DNA of 64,000 nt from Antedon mediterranea (lineage: Eukaryota > Echinodermata > Crinoidea > Comatulida > Antedonidae): contig NC_092676.1 in NCBI RefSeq assembly GCF_964355755.1, forward strand, positions 4,074,288-4,138,287. Direction: 5' to 3'. This document shows positions 24,901 to 33,082 of the stretch, in pieces. The translations under genes and the position numbers were made by a program. The notes beneath the pieces were generated by a model. That model was not told the origin of the DNA. It searched no databases and saw nothing but the letters and a program-made list of their open reading frames with translations. Positions within the stretch are counted from its first letter, which is position 1, and every line of letters starts with the position of its first letter.

Positions 24901-27900
24901 GAACATGTCGTAAAGAATCCTGCAGTCGTGTGAGGTAATGTGATGGCGTTTCCCCTGTCTTTTGCTCAATCGAAAAGAATTGGTGGAACAATTCTTCACC
25001 TGTAAGCGTTGAGCCATACACTACCTCCATAGCTTGGAGATAATCTTTTGCTGAAGCTGATGGGTTTTCTCGCCGGAGGTCATCAATAACATCCAACGCT
25101 GGAGAACGGAGTGCTTCACGTAGTCGCCTTTTCTTTTAAGCTTGTGAAACCTCTGTCTCCGATTCTTCAATAAGGGCCTTTGCCTGTGTCCTCCATACAT
25201 GATATGGGTCTTCGTCTTTCCCTTTGTCAGTTCGGCCAGAGAATACTCTAAGTTTTCGGTAGTTTACTGACAGTCTAGCCACATTTAGCAATTCACTGTG
25301 ATGAGTTGAATGACTTGGTTCGGGTGACGTGGAGGGAAGTAATGATGAAAACTCTTCTACCCGTTTGACTATAATCGTAAAATTAATCGTGTCATCTTCT
25401 TCAGAGATTTCAAATTCTTCTGGAATGTTCATATCTGCTGTTTTCAATGACAGTCTAGCTAATATGAAAGTTTTCTTGAAGTCATGTTTGTCGATTTCAT
25501 CTCTTCGTTTTATCTCTTCGACTGGCAGAGCACCACACAACTTTCTATATAGCCTGTGAGTAGCCACTGTTGTTCTAGGCGCAGACAGTAAAATTGGGTA
25601 ACCTACAAGATTAGCCCATTCTAAGGCATACTCTATTAATTTCGACATCTTGGCTCTTTTTAACTACTTAGAAATAAATAAAACCTACTTATCAGAATAC
25701 TGTAATTACAAGACGTAAATAATGGTGATTAACCACACACACAATAGTAATAAAATATATATTACGTTTCCCGGACGAGCCCCCAATTTGTAACCCGAGT
25801 TTCTAGCAAGAAACTAAAATTTCCAAGAAGTATTAAATAATCAAATCAAGGAAAACGCCTTATAAATTAAAATGTAGATTTATTCCTTTGACATCAACTT
25901 GTCAGAATTTACATAACCAATATTATTTATTCACAAGATAAAACATTAAAGTGTCCACAAAACTAAAAGTTTATATTAAAATTGAGTCTTCAGTTGAAAC
26001 AATTCCGACTTGAAAGGTTCCACAGTAGAGTAAATGTTATCAACGAAATGTTCCGACCAATGGTGTAATAATTGCAATAATGATTCGTAAATTTCAAAAG
26101 TAGTGTTTTCTCATCTAAGAAAAGAGAAAATATATACATATACTATATAACTATAAAACAATTTAAATCAAATATCATTTGGTACATAATTAAAATACCA
26201 CAATGTTTGCAAAATAACCTAGGCTATGATAGACAATTAAACAAAATAAAACATAATCCGTCAATACCGCCAGGTTCGATTAACACTGATTGGTATATGA
26301 TTATTCACACTACTCATTAAAACATTAGTTACATTATATAGTTAGAGGTACTTCGTTTGGTAAGTATGCTAATACTTGATACCAATATAACTACATTGCA
26401 ACTCAATGGATAATAGCAATAGCTATTCAAACGTGTGTCTATCAACATATTAACCTGACTATTATAAACTCAGGATGGTTAATGCAGCGCATCCATTCAA
26501 TAAACTAAATTATAAACTAAAAGGTAATTAAAGGTATAAAAATAAATGTCGCATAAAGCGGAAATCAAAAATAAGTGTATAATACAATAGTCTCAATTCT
26601 ACAATCACACTCCAATTGTCTCTAGGTCAATCAATACCAAGAGTGTACTGCCATCTAGTAAATGACCCACATTTACCAGAATCGTCCTGATACACTCATA
26701 CAATTAAAAGTATTAGCAAAAGCAAGTTAATCACTTCAAGACCCTTTAACTTAAAACGGGAGAGAACAATGTGTGATTGCAGAACCTTACTTTACAGTAA
26801 CATAAATTACCAAGCGCAATTGCAAATGGTATCACAAAAGTTATAAAATATAATCAAAAAGTTAAGTATCACATAACTAATCTAAAGCATTGAGCCAATG
26901 CAAACATAATGCATAAACCTAATCTTCATAAGCTTAAATCTCAAATTAAGTTATATTAACAAATTTGTTAAACATAAAATAATACAATTGATAGTTCTTA
27001 CCTAAGAAAAGAGCCAAAATATGAAAAAGTGACTTCCTTTAAAGTTGTTAAAAATGTATAGATGTTTCTTGTGAGCAGGCACAAGTGGAAGTGAGGTATA
27101 ATCATCAGAAATGAAGATAATCACCTTAGTTGCCTAGCAACTTGGCAAAACACATTCCTTACTTCCCAAACATTTGTCACTATGACCCACTTGGGGTAAC
27201 CTTTGTTGCAATTAAGCTGCATTCTTTTCTACTGACCTATAAACTATATTTATATACAGTACATTGTAAAAACAGATACATTCAAATGAAAAAAATCAAA
27301 CAGAAAGATATAAGAAAGATATAAATGGTAAAAATATATTCATAAAAATCATAGGGTTACACATATAATGGTAGTTCATCCAGTGATCAAATTACAAGTT
27401 ACTAGATGGTACGCGTACCATCTAGTTCGTGCCGCGCCCACAGAGATGGTTCTCGAATACATAGTAATTTCAGCGTAAAAAGACTGGCGATTTCAAATGT
27501 ACGTACGGCAGGACTATAATACATTGTCGTTTACAGAAACAAATAAATAGACACAATGATTTATGTAGTCAACCAAAATTAGCACCTAGAAACTTGTCAC
27601 AAAATGAGTCGAAATTGGTTATTTGGACTCATTTAAACAAACCCAATTTTGTTAAATTATTCTTTATATTTCTTTATTATCCAATCAGTAACGAAATATT
27701 TTTTTTATATAAGCCTATAAATAATATACCACTAAATAGAGTAAAACATTTCCGATTTAATACTTTATTAAAACTGTCACTGCCTCATGGTCGATTGAAA
27801 TAGTAAAGTACATTTAAAGACCATTTTTGTAATTATTAATTAATACAAACGTTGAGAAACAACTGACAGTAATACAGTATATATTATTATGTGTTTATAG

Positions 27901-29525
27901 TCTAAAAGTAGGGGCTACCCACACTCACAGTGATGACGTTTATTAGTATATTTGTTTATATTATATCTAACAGTACCAACACACGTGTTGTTTTGATTCA
28001 AATGGCGATCAAAAGTGGTTAATACCTATTTGCAGTATTGTATAGCATTACAATCCATTTCTGTTTATTCTCCAAGGGTCTATAAATTTACAGTACCTAC
28101 TTGTGTTAAACCATGGAGGTATGCAATAATTTGGAATGTTCCATTCATTGCAAATCAATACATTTCTATAAACGTATATTAAATCTATCAAAATAGTATT
28201 TTTTAAAGAAAATCGGCCTGTCTTCAACATTATGATGCTGTACTCGAGCTGTTCAATCGCTTTTCAGCCATTAAAAACAGTTATCGTAGGAGGAGATAGG
28301 AAAATGCGAAGCATCCTCGTATTATTGTATGCGGGTATTTTTCACGATGGACATGTATTAGACAGTGTATACCACGATTGGAAAACACCCCTATTTGGGG
28401 CAAATTTAATTATCTAACTAAATTTAATTAGTAAACAGGGTTACATCAGGTGGTTAAAATCAGTACTGAGATTCTAACCAACTTTATATACCATCGAGTA
28501 AACATTCTAGAAATAACGCGCGATTTAGCGAATTTTGCCCTTACGTAAATTTATATATAGATGAGCACTGAGTCTTAGTGGTCAAATTATTGTCCATGGG
28601 TTAGTTCCAGTGGTCAAATCAATGTGCAAGTAAATTGAACAAGTAAATCTCAGTAGAATATTGATTTTTATGGTAAATTCCTTCATGAAAAAAATATTAG
28701 AAAACTCTCCAGCTTAAAGATGTATTGTCCATTTGACTAATTCCAAAAATTTGTCGAAAAAAAAAATCATTTAACTGAAATACAGACATTTTTTGTTAAA
28801 AAAATAACTTTAACTTGTTGCTTTTGGCTTGAATTTTCGACTTAAAAGTGAATAACTTTAATATTACTTTGATATGGCTAATTTAAATTTAGAATATTTT
28901 GACCTTTATTTTTTTGTGTTTCAAGGGACAATACATCTTTAAATTGTGTACATGTAATAATGTTTAATCTGTAAATAAGCATACATTCTAAGTTTGGGAT
29001 TTCTGCTGGCTTGAAATTTCCTAAATATGACCCCAATCTCCAACCCCCTGGGTCAAAACGCCCAGAGCCAAAATGGTCCTGGGATGAAATGTTTCTAATT
29101 CATTAACATACTACTATACTCCACAAAAAGTTGATTTTTAAGTTGTTGTGGCCAAGGATCGGTGATTCATTCTAGGCATCAAGTAATTTGAAAAAAAATA
29201 TTGAGATTATGGTTTTAAAAAGTGCAAGATTTTAGTTCAGTGGCATGAGAGAGCTTGCAGTTGGGTAAAATTGAAAGCCTCACTAATCCATACTGGACAT
29301 GTATGGGTAATTTGTGCTTTATTCTAGTAATGTTACAATAGTGTACCCTATTACCTACACCTACACTACTCCTTATTTTGTATATGTAGTGTGCAGTATA
29401 CCTTCAATAGTGTTTTCTACTTGATCTTCTGAATTTTCAAACACTGCCAATTCCACAATCATCTTCATTATCGCAGCGCAATCCTCCGGTCTTGCATCTC
29501 GTATACAGAAGTTGTCATCTTCCAT
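12761..29525 (-). CDS. Diamine / thialysine N-acetyltransferase (SAT1/SAT2-like, GNAT fold)
   Basis: Four minus-strand exons: 29525-29402, 18041-17862, 17556-17516 and 12931-12761. Their lengths (124, 180, 41, 171) and phases (1, 1, 0) join into 171 codons plus TAA, the length of vertebrate SAT1 and SAT2. Start ATG is at 29525-29523. Sequence order matches the family: IRDARPEDCAAIM at the N-terminus, then YSTWKGKVVYMEDLYIM, the acetyl-CoA loop spanning exons 2-3 (R-E-R-G-Y-G-R, fitting R/Q-x-x-G-x-G/A), and exon 4 with EKGCQRMQWAVLGWNKPAIN and ATEDWHMY. The enzyme transfers acetyl from acetyl-CoA to polyamines or thialysine in the cytosol. STWKG favours the SAT2-like branch; substrate is not decided by sequence. 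All splice sites are GT-AG. Intron 1 (11.4 kb) contains a sense-oriented gypsy element; intron 3 contains tandem repeats. No lesion is seen. Confidence 0.87.
13080..13245. mobile_element. Short TIR element (~165 bp)
   Basis: Ends CTGAAAAGTCCCG and its inverse CGGGACTTTTCAG enclose a segment containing CACGGATCACGG. It looks like a small MITE in intron 3 of the acetyltransferase; target duplication not evident. Confidence 0.5.
13258..13495. repeat. ~105 bp tandem repeat, about two to three copies
   Basis: Repeating blocks of the form ATAATGCGCCTACAAGTGTAGAGCGCGTAAT...CACTGGTGG, each ended by TGGTATAAAATA-like sequence and diverged from one another. Confidence 0.65.
13775..14795. repeat. Three-copy tandem repeat (~330-355 bp unit)
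   Basis: ATGCAAATTA recurs at about 13828, 14160 and 14515. Each copy also has a CTCRAAAACYACTA block, GATTTTTTCA, TGAAACATTTTACRAAA, ATGACCGGAAGTA, CGACCCCATTT and TGTCTGTAGAGACTTT. Copies are perhaps 85-90% alike by eye. Satellite-like, in intron 3 of the acetyltransferase. Confidence 0.8.
15000..16064. mobile_element. 1065 bp non-autonomous DNA transposon, CAG...CTG ends, 5 bp TSD
   Basis: Starts CAGGCCCGTAGCCAGG and ends CCTGGCTACGGCCCTG, an inverted repeat of 16 bp, followed inward by GGGGGGG-rich and GCGAACCCCCCC blocks at both ends. Target duplication GATAG lies at 14995-14999 and 16065-16069. The empty copy at 16148-16422 contains GATAG once, which fixes the boundaries. CAG/CTG ends recall several hAT- and CACTA-like groups, but a 5 bp duplication is not typical of them; superfamily unassigned. 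No transposase frame is recognised. Confidence 0.85.
15632..15907 (-). CDS. Unrecognised 91-codon open frame inside the transposon
   Basis: ATG at 15907-15905 to a stop at 15632. It has two hydrophobic stretches (CLIIYSIFCFAFKF and NAILITALSIIFIYSNLL) separated by a short basic loop with LGEAPKKAH. The layout vaguely recalls the two-helix dispanin/CD225 pattern, but the match is weak. It may be a captured gene fragment or chance. No splice or promoter evidence. Confidence 0.25.
   Translation of the reverse strand: MAGKDTLMQHATNEQNDRSYLDSLDARALCGTADCLIIYSIFCFAFKFNANVRLGEAPKKAHWVKANAILITALSIIFIYSNLLRKLNMPM
16423..17515. other. Intron 3 sequence with nothing recognised
   Basis: AT-rich DNA between the duplicated segment and exon 3 of the acetyltransferase; no exon-like or repeat-end structure found. 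Confidence 0.4.
17516..17556 (-). CDS. Acetyltransferase exon 3 (41 bp microexon)
   Basis: Acceptor TTTTATAG|AAAG, donor GAG|GTAATT. Encodes RGYGRILMRRVAE, the acetyl-CoA pyrophosphate-binding loop and following helix. Only this exon restores phase between exons 2 and 4. Confidence 0.85.
17862..18041 (-). CDS. Acetyltransferase exon 2
   Basis: Acceptor TTTTTTTTCAG|G, donor AGAG|GTAAAT; 60 codons with SCIVAEYKRPE, then GYSVFFYTYSTWKGKVVYME. It lies about 210 bp beyond the left LTR of the gypsy element. Confidence 0.87.
18250..19822 (-). repeat. 3' LTR of the gypsy element
   Basis: TGTAACCC...GGGTTACA, 1573 bp, matched along its length by 25789-27361. Downstream of pol in element orientation. 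Contains no significant frame. Confidence 0.95.
19810..20577 (-). CDS. C-terminal pol extension (after in-frame stop)
   Basis: 255 codons in the same frame as pol, the first Met being 145 bp past the pol TGA. Sequence between them continues the integrase C-terminal domain, so this is the tail of pol rather than a separate gene. The tail is Ser/Thr/Glu/Asp-rich and apparently disordered, with no chromodomain and no membrane segment. It runs through the polypurine tract and stops 13 bp inside the 3' LTR. Confidence 0.7.
   Translation of the reverse strand: MHRDHILPVGYITEVRLPSPVPEKARRPKTRSQTKNTTENENSCSSDEDDESVVDVTISVPVDNANDQASETEHIDVLNATPVQNDNSEIEDSSIAGSLTPPYLQETPSRPIIVSSTFPNTDASEYTPRTLIKRITDFSSGQEEQVQCENNTEVPVETADTASGDTNTTTRSESDDGDQTTNEPESVTEQGDDITVETEEYSRPVRNRQVPRRLNYDHLGNPTWYSRVATSLYGLANSLSALGTTQSSRGEVVTL
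19823..19834 (-). promoter_or_regulatory. Polypurine tract
   Basis: AAGAGGGGAGGT directly before the 3' LTR on the minus strand; the expected plus-strand primer position. Confidence 0.8.
20722..24291 (-). CDS. pol: pol polyprotein (protease, RT, RNase H, integrase)
   Basis: 1189 codons from the first Met; the frame opens upstream at about 24359, inside the end of gag. Aspartic protease has LLDSGSQVTTI (Asp21). RT has YMDDIIVF near residue 457. RNase H has HVDACRDGLGAVL near 625. Integrase has the HHCC finger (H...H...CGRC) near 905-940 and the catalytic Asp (CMDF), Asp (SDQG) and Glu (ERFNRTL); the motif before that Glu reads GDPQP where GNGQV-type is common. It stops at TGA 20724-20722, where a Trp would be expected in the integrase C-terminal domain. 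The frame stays open beyond it to 19810, so this is a single nonsense change near the C-terminus. Confidence 0.93.
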   Translation of the reverse strand: MGESVTEECFIDGLKHNCLLDSGSQVTTINNSVFMKLTKTLHPLSDLVLWHGGGGKIPYLGWTKVRIAFPQTFAGTNKNFEVLVLVVPDTENSHEVIIGTNTGLFNQLRQECKKRAGSQYLRRLFINTRCAAIYRNADNQEKTMIIRSAGSELIAAGTTKSVKAVVRKPTNEVTVLIDTNNKVNAHLNSTICLKKLPRGKRVTVNIDVKNSSSKDIYVHKNNILAEATIPSSITNPCSTNSSQIPEQLNDISKLPFEWGSEVPVDVKSRMLSRFQEKADVFAKHEWDLGLTSNAEHEVNLNDTTPFRERTRRVSPGDLVDLQTHIHELLSNGIIKPSKSRYASPIVLVRKKNGSLRMCVDYRKLNARTVPDQYVVPLIQDAVDCLSGSKWFSVIDLKSGFYQIPMRESDKEKTAFTCPIGFYEFERMPQGIKGAPSTFQRLMESCMSGMNFIEALVYMDDIIVFSKTVEEMENRLTKVFDRLKEFGLKVSPEKCKFFCKSVTYLGHIVSEEGIQTDPEKVSSVKEWPTPKNAKDLRSFLGLTGYYRRFVEGYSKIAAPLHSLASKYAFSPKRGRTSKKVRHDGLQKSSEPFSNQWTDLCNQAFNQLKTRLSSAPVLAYADLTKPFQLHVDACRDGLGAVLLQEVDNKFKPVAYASRTVSQSERNYPAHKLEFLALKWAVTDKFKDLLYHAKGTKVMTDSNPLTYVLTSAKLDATGHRWLAALANFDFSIQYKPGRTNQDADALSRRPLASDANAADEVDQMRIKENLQTRVSEISPKEVINAVYGIRSAVTNSSDTLPYAYCLGGSSQCIPEMYSNETSLTDVINWNEAQDADYVLKELKEMVKSGQKPKITNNASKELTRYCREYAKLTLKDNVLYRIITRPQDGSKIEQLLLPKAYRVKALTMLHNDLGHHGTERTVALVRERFYWPKMSTEVVEWVKHCGRCLARKSLPSKSAPLHNIKTNGPMELVCMDFLSLEPDSSGKKSILVVTDHFTRYAQAFPTKDQTALTVAKVLWQQYFQHYGLPKRLHSDQGPEFESKVIKELTGLLGIHKSHTTPYHPQGDPQPERFNRTLLNMLGTLENEKKVNWSKHVSSLVHAYNCTKHDSTGFSPYFLMFGREARLPVDICFDLHPDGNQNRSHSKYVEDLRQGLEKAYDMARNESEKAGHANKRRYDKKVRIANAVLQPGD
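24272..25096 (-). CDS. gag: gag, capsid and nucleocapsid part
   Basis: 274 codons from the first Met, in the same frame as the upstream gag segment and separated from it only by the TAA at 25136. It has a capsid C-terminal-like stretch (GEELFHQFFSIEQKTGETPS), a Gln-rich linker and one CCHC knuckle, CYNCGENGHIKRNC, for genomic RNA binding. It ends 20 bp past the first Met of pol and overlaps the pol open frame by about 88 bp. Pol is in the +1 frame relative to gag, so +1 frameshifting, as in Ty3, is the likely mode of pol expression. Confidence 0.85.
   Translation of the reverse strand: MDVIDDLRRENPSASAKDYLQAMEVVYGSTLTGEELFHQFFSIEQKTGETPSHYLTRLQDSLRHVLQKGGISEDRMNAAILKQFIRGNIFEPLLLVDLRLRELQEAPPTYLTLLGKVRRWEEETSNRQMKAKGQSRNAVAASHSVQNNDLIERMSRIEKMLKQSTLGSTHTQQQSQQSQPESKPHQQKTQWQGRGRRQPSDFPKFCYNCGENGHIKRNCAKEVNAALVNEKLISHLHNQGNSNGHLKGAVRCQRRTISSKFYRYSQWTGGGECD
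25136..25648 (-). pseudogene. gag: gag, N-terminal part (interrupted by TAA)
   Basis: 170 codons from ATG 25648, ending in TAA at 25138-25136. The same frame continues without a break into the next gag segment, so the stop divides one gene. It includes KLRVFSGRTDKGKDEDPYHV and a following W, a pattern recalling the start of capsid in PNMA/Arc-related gypsy Gags. The matrix-like region before it is not recognised. The protein would form the particle core. Confidence 0.75.
25768..25785 (-). promoter_or_regulatory. Primer binding site (tRNA-Pro type)
   Basis: On the minus strand, three bases after the 5' LTR, reads TGGGGGCTCGTCCGGGAA. This matches the tRNA-Pro primer site used by murine gammaretroviruses in all but the last base, so priming by the 3' end of tRNA-Pro is inferred. 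Confidence 0.85.
25789..27361 (-). repeat. 5' LTR of the gypsy element
   Basis: Same length and ends as the left copy. Being upstream of gag in element orientation, it should carry the promoter; the particular TATA box is not determined. Confidence 0.95.
27362..29401. other. Intron 1 sequence of the acetyltransferase
   Basis: AT-rich. It holds a family-2 palindromic MITE (28714-28943) and otherwise nothing recognised. No exon-like sequence with family matches was found on either strand. Confidence 0.45.
28714..28943. mobile_element. TTAA palindromic MITE, family 2
   Basis: TTAAAGATGTATTGTCC at the left and GGGACAATACATCTTTAA at the right, with a GTGAATAACTTTAATA block inside. About 230 bp, in intron 1 of the acetyltransferase. 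Confidence 0.8.
29402..29525 (-). CDS. Acetyltransferase exon 1
   Basis: ATG followed by 40 further codons, then G|GTATAC donor (phase 1). Encodes FCIRDARPEDCAAIMKMIVE and LAVFENSEDQVENTIE, the first strand and helix of the GNAT fold. The next possible coding match on this strand is more than 11 kb away. Confidence 0.82.
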
Positions 29526-30870
29526 TTTCCTGCTACTGTACTACTGTACTTCTTTTTTATATATAGGATATCAGAATGTTTGTAAATGTTAACAATGCAT
29601 GACAGCATTAGACATTGAATTTCATTATGTTATTTCCATAAACTCTTTAATACCTTACTTTATACTGTACAGCATCGCTCTATGCTCTTACAGGAAGATA
29701 AACTGAAACAATATTTATTTCGCTTACCTGCTAACTAACGAACTCCTGATTTTACAGAATAATGCAAAATATTTAATAACTAGATGAATGATGGGTTTAT
29801 TTTGATGGATCTTTTATCTTTATAAAAGAAAACTAATAAAAATCTGGCCTACAGTAGCTGCTTTAAACCAACCAGAAATAGGTAAAAATCAGGAGGCGAT
29901 AGAGAAATACTTACATTAACATTTTTACTAATATTAGCAGTCCTGTCCAAATAATGGTGCACATTGATGACGTTTAGTCCATACACAAATTCATCATTAG
30001 TGTGCCGCTGATGAAATATTTATTTTCCTCATTTTGACAATGCGGTATGGAAGAATATAGGATAACTACCAAAACCGCAAATGGAAGTCATCTAATATTA
30101 TATGATGTTTGTCATGAAAAGTGAATCATGAAGTACTGCAGGTACTGTATTTTGGGATATATTTTTTTCTTTTTTGCTTCTGCTGCAGAATCCAATTTAA
30201 AAACATTCACCTGCTCGGCGGTAATGCTGAGTGACTGTGAAGTCTAATACTTACAGCAGCGATTTCAAGTTACGAGAGGTGACCGCTTATGGGAGGTTCT
30301 GAAGATATTGGGCCAAAATCACGTATTATGGCTATGCACAATATTTTTCGCCATTCTTAACGCAACAGGCCTCTTCCCAATATTCTCCAGCTAATTGTAT
30401 TTTATTGTTTATGATCAGGTCGTTTATTATTATTTATGATTTTCAGACAAATTGGTCAGTCAAAAGCTGTGTAGTTTTCTCATCGCATCTAAAAAACACA
30501 GGAATGTTCTTCACAGAAATATATTTAAAACCGCTTCGAAATAAAGCTACTGTAATATAATAATTAATATATAAAGCACAAATGTATCAAAATTAATACC
30601 AATTTTTCTGATGGCCACTTACGGGAGGTAATTTACCATACAAAAATCTAATTTGTAGTAAAAAAAAAAAAAAAGTGGCCGACGCCGTGGCTGCTTAGGG
30701 GGGTATAGGCCTAGTCGCTTAATTACAGGAGGTATCAAATGCACTAATTAATTAGATACGAAGAATAAACAAGCTTTTGAAAGCCTCCAAGGAGGTTCAA
30801 CTGGTCTGTAGGTGCAAAAGTATTAATGCCAAACTCAGTAAATTATTACTCTTTCTGCGTGTCATACATG
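29526..30870. promoter_or_regulatory. Divergent upstream region of the acetyltransferase
   Basis: Upstream sequence of the minus-strand acetyltransferase, facing COMMD2 on the other strand. A CTACTGTACTACTGTACTTC motif lies just before the ATG. No clear TATA box or CpG island; promoter function is inferred from position only. Confidence 0.3.
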
Positions 30871-32416
30871 GGTCATTCTTCAGTAAGTGTCTAAAATCGT
30901 GTCCCGATACTTTGGTGGGATAGAGACTGAAAATTCATCATTAAAAAATAAAAATTCTTGACTTAAATCATAATCAACATTATTGTAAATATAATTAATT
31001 ACATAAAATAAAGATAATTACATTGATATTGTTAATTTTTATAAAAATGGTTCAGGCAACCCCCTAAAATCCTATGTCCCGATCGTACATCTTCAATTTT
31101 ATGATCGCCGTATATATTTGATAACAGGACTTTTGTTATCGAAAATATTGTAAAAAGTTAGTTAATCATGATTTCATGCGATTATATTCTTCGAAATACA
31201 TCTCTACATACATTAAATCTCAAACTTTAAAGTTTTTGTTTGGAAAAAGCTTGTCCCGCAGTTTTGTGTCATTTCCGTCACATTTAAATGTACCGTCTAC
31301 AGTTTAATGAACGGCGGTGAAAAAAATTGACTGTGCGTTGTAAACATACGAAGATATTGAAATTAAACTAGCAGCACATCATTTTCAATAAAAGAGGAAA
31401 AAAACTAAAAAAACGAGGTTTTAGAAAAATTACAGCTGGCTGCGTACCTTTATTGAATGTCATATCCGAACGGTATAGAACTCATTAAATAATTATAATT
31501 TCTGTTTTTTTTCAACTGGAAGTACAAGTTATTCACGGTATCTAGAAGTATGCAATCCGTCTCCGCTGTCAGACATGCCTACGATGTGATCCTAGGTTGT
31601 CCAATGCTAAATACATCATCTCCGTCACGGTCAGCTCCGTCACATTTCCCAATGTTTCGTTGTGACGGCCCGTGACGGATATGACTTTTTGTTATTGCCA
31701 GGGCCTTTTTTTGTTGTACATTTTGTTTTGTATATCTTTATTATGTTATTACATTGTATATCTATGTGACTCTGGTCAATAAACATAATCAAATCATATC
31801 TTAAAGTCATCTCCGTCACATGATTTTTTAGGTTCGTCATATCCGTCACGGTTTCATCTCCGTCACATGGATATTTTATCCTTTTAAATCCTAAAATATT
31901 TAAATAATGAACGCAATTATGTGGTATATTGAAATATAAACAATATTCTTCTACTATGTCAATGGATAGTAATATTAGTTCAATTCAACAGAATTTTGTA
32001 AAACATCAGTGACAGTCATACTATTTTCTGAAAATTATTATTTTTTGGAATAGTAAATGGTTTTGAACGTATAACATCATACTTATAAATGTTAAAACAA
32101 TCATTTTGTGATTAATAGAGACAAAAATAATATATAGTATCAAAGAATTAATAATGGAAATAATTTTATAATTCCTGAACCGTTATTTTTTCTATCTTTG
32201 TATATCCCATAAATGTGACGGAAATGACAGTAACATAGAACCATGTATTTATAAATACGAATAAAACACGAAATATATAATAAAGATTGCGCCAAACATA
32301 CGCTTGCCATGTAATACATGTTCATTTATCTGAATAAACTTTTAAAATTTAAAAAATGCAAATTTTAAAATCGATTTTTTATAAACCTGAAATTAGACAC
32401 TTACTGAAGAATGACC
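30871..32416. mobile_element. 1.5 kb TIR element rich in CCGTCAC motifs
   Basis: Starts GGTCATTCTTCAGTAAGTGT and ends with its inverse (ACACTTACTGAAGAATGACC), TIR about 24 bp. The interior repeats TCCGTCAC / GTGACGGA more than ten times on both strands, for example near 31270, 31625, 31670, 31810, 31840, 31860 and 32215. Sub-terminal repeats of this kind are often transposase binding sites. No transposase frame; target duplication unclear. Confidence 0.75.
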
Positions 32417-33082
32417 TACACACATTCAGTCACTTTCTCCTATCGGAAATATAAACCAGAAATGTATAGAGAGGGAAGCTGCAGGCCTACCTACTAGGCT
32501 GATATGGAAGCAAACACTTATGTACTTTTCTTTATGATATTTTATAAGTCAGAAGCCTTTACTTACTCTACTACTTTTATTTCCTTTGTGTAAAGGGTTC
32601 TTTGGTGGTGGGAAGGTGATGGTGGAAGTATACAGTTTGAATAAACTGCCACACTACTGCGCGTGTGTCACACGCAAAAGGAGAAGTCTTGATCAGGTGA
32701 TCAGAACACTTGTCGTATCACGTGATATACTCCACAAACAACAATAAATTTCATCCACGATCTGTTTTTTTTTGGGAATTAAATATAAAAATGCTTTTGA
32801 TGCTAGAAGATGAGCATAAGGACCATCTTAGCTTTCTAACCCAAGTTGAAATAGATGGTGTGTTAATAGTCTTCAGTTTTCTATTAGTATTAAAAACTGA
32901 ACTCTCTAGCTAGCCTAATTAAAACTAGAATAGAAGGAAGATACAAACATAGCACTGCAGCCGGCCAGCCAGGGTCTCATTCATTGATTGGCTAAACTCT
33001 ATTAAGCTGGGCTTACGAGACTAAATTATAGGCCTAGCTAGGTAGAGCTATATTTAGGACTTAGTACTGAAATTGAGTGTTG

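Larger units (their letters stand above)
18250..27361 (-). mobile_element. Ty3/gypsy LTR retrotransposon, 9.1 kb, nearly intact
   Basis: Complete structure on the minus strand: 5' LTR (25789-27361), tRNA-Pro-type primer site, gag with a zinc knuckle, pol in the order protease-RT-RNase H-integrase, polypurine tract and 3' LTR (18250-19822). Target duplication CATA is seen at 18246-18249 and 27362-27365 (CATAT if LTR ends are set one base differently). Both LTRs are 1573 bp and I noticed no difference between them, so insertion is recent. Protease-RT-RH-IN order and the CYNCGENGHIKRNC knuckle place it in Ty3/gypsy (Metaviridae). Damage seen is limited to one in-frame stop in gag and one in pol. 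No envelope-like ORF. Confidence 0.95.
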
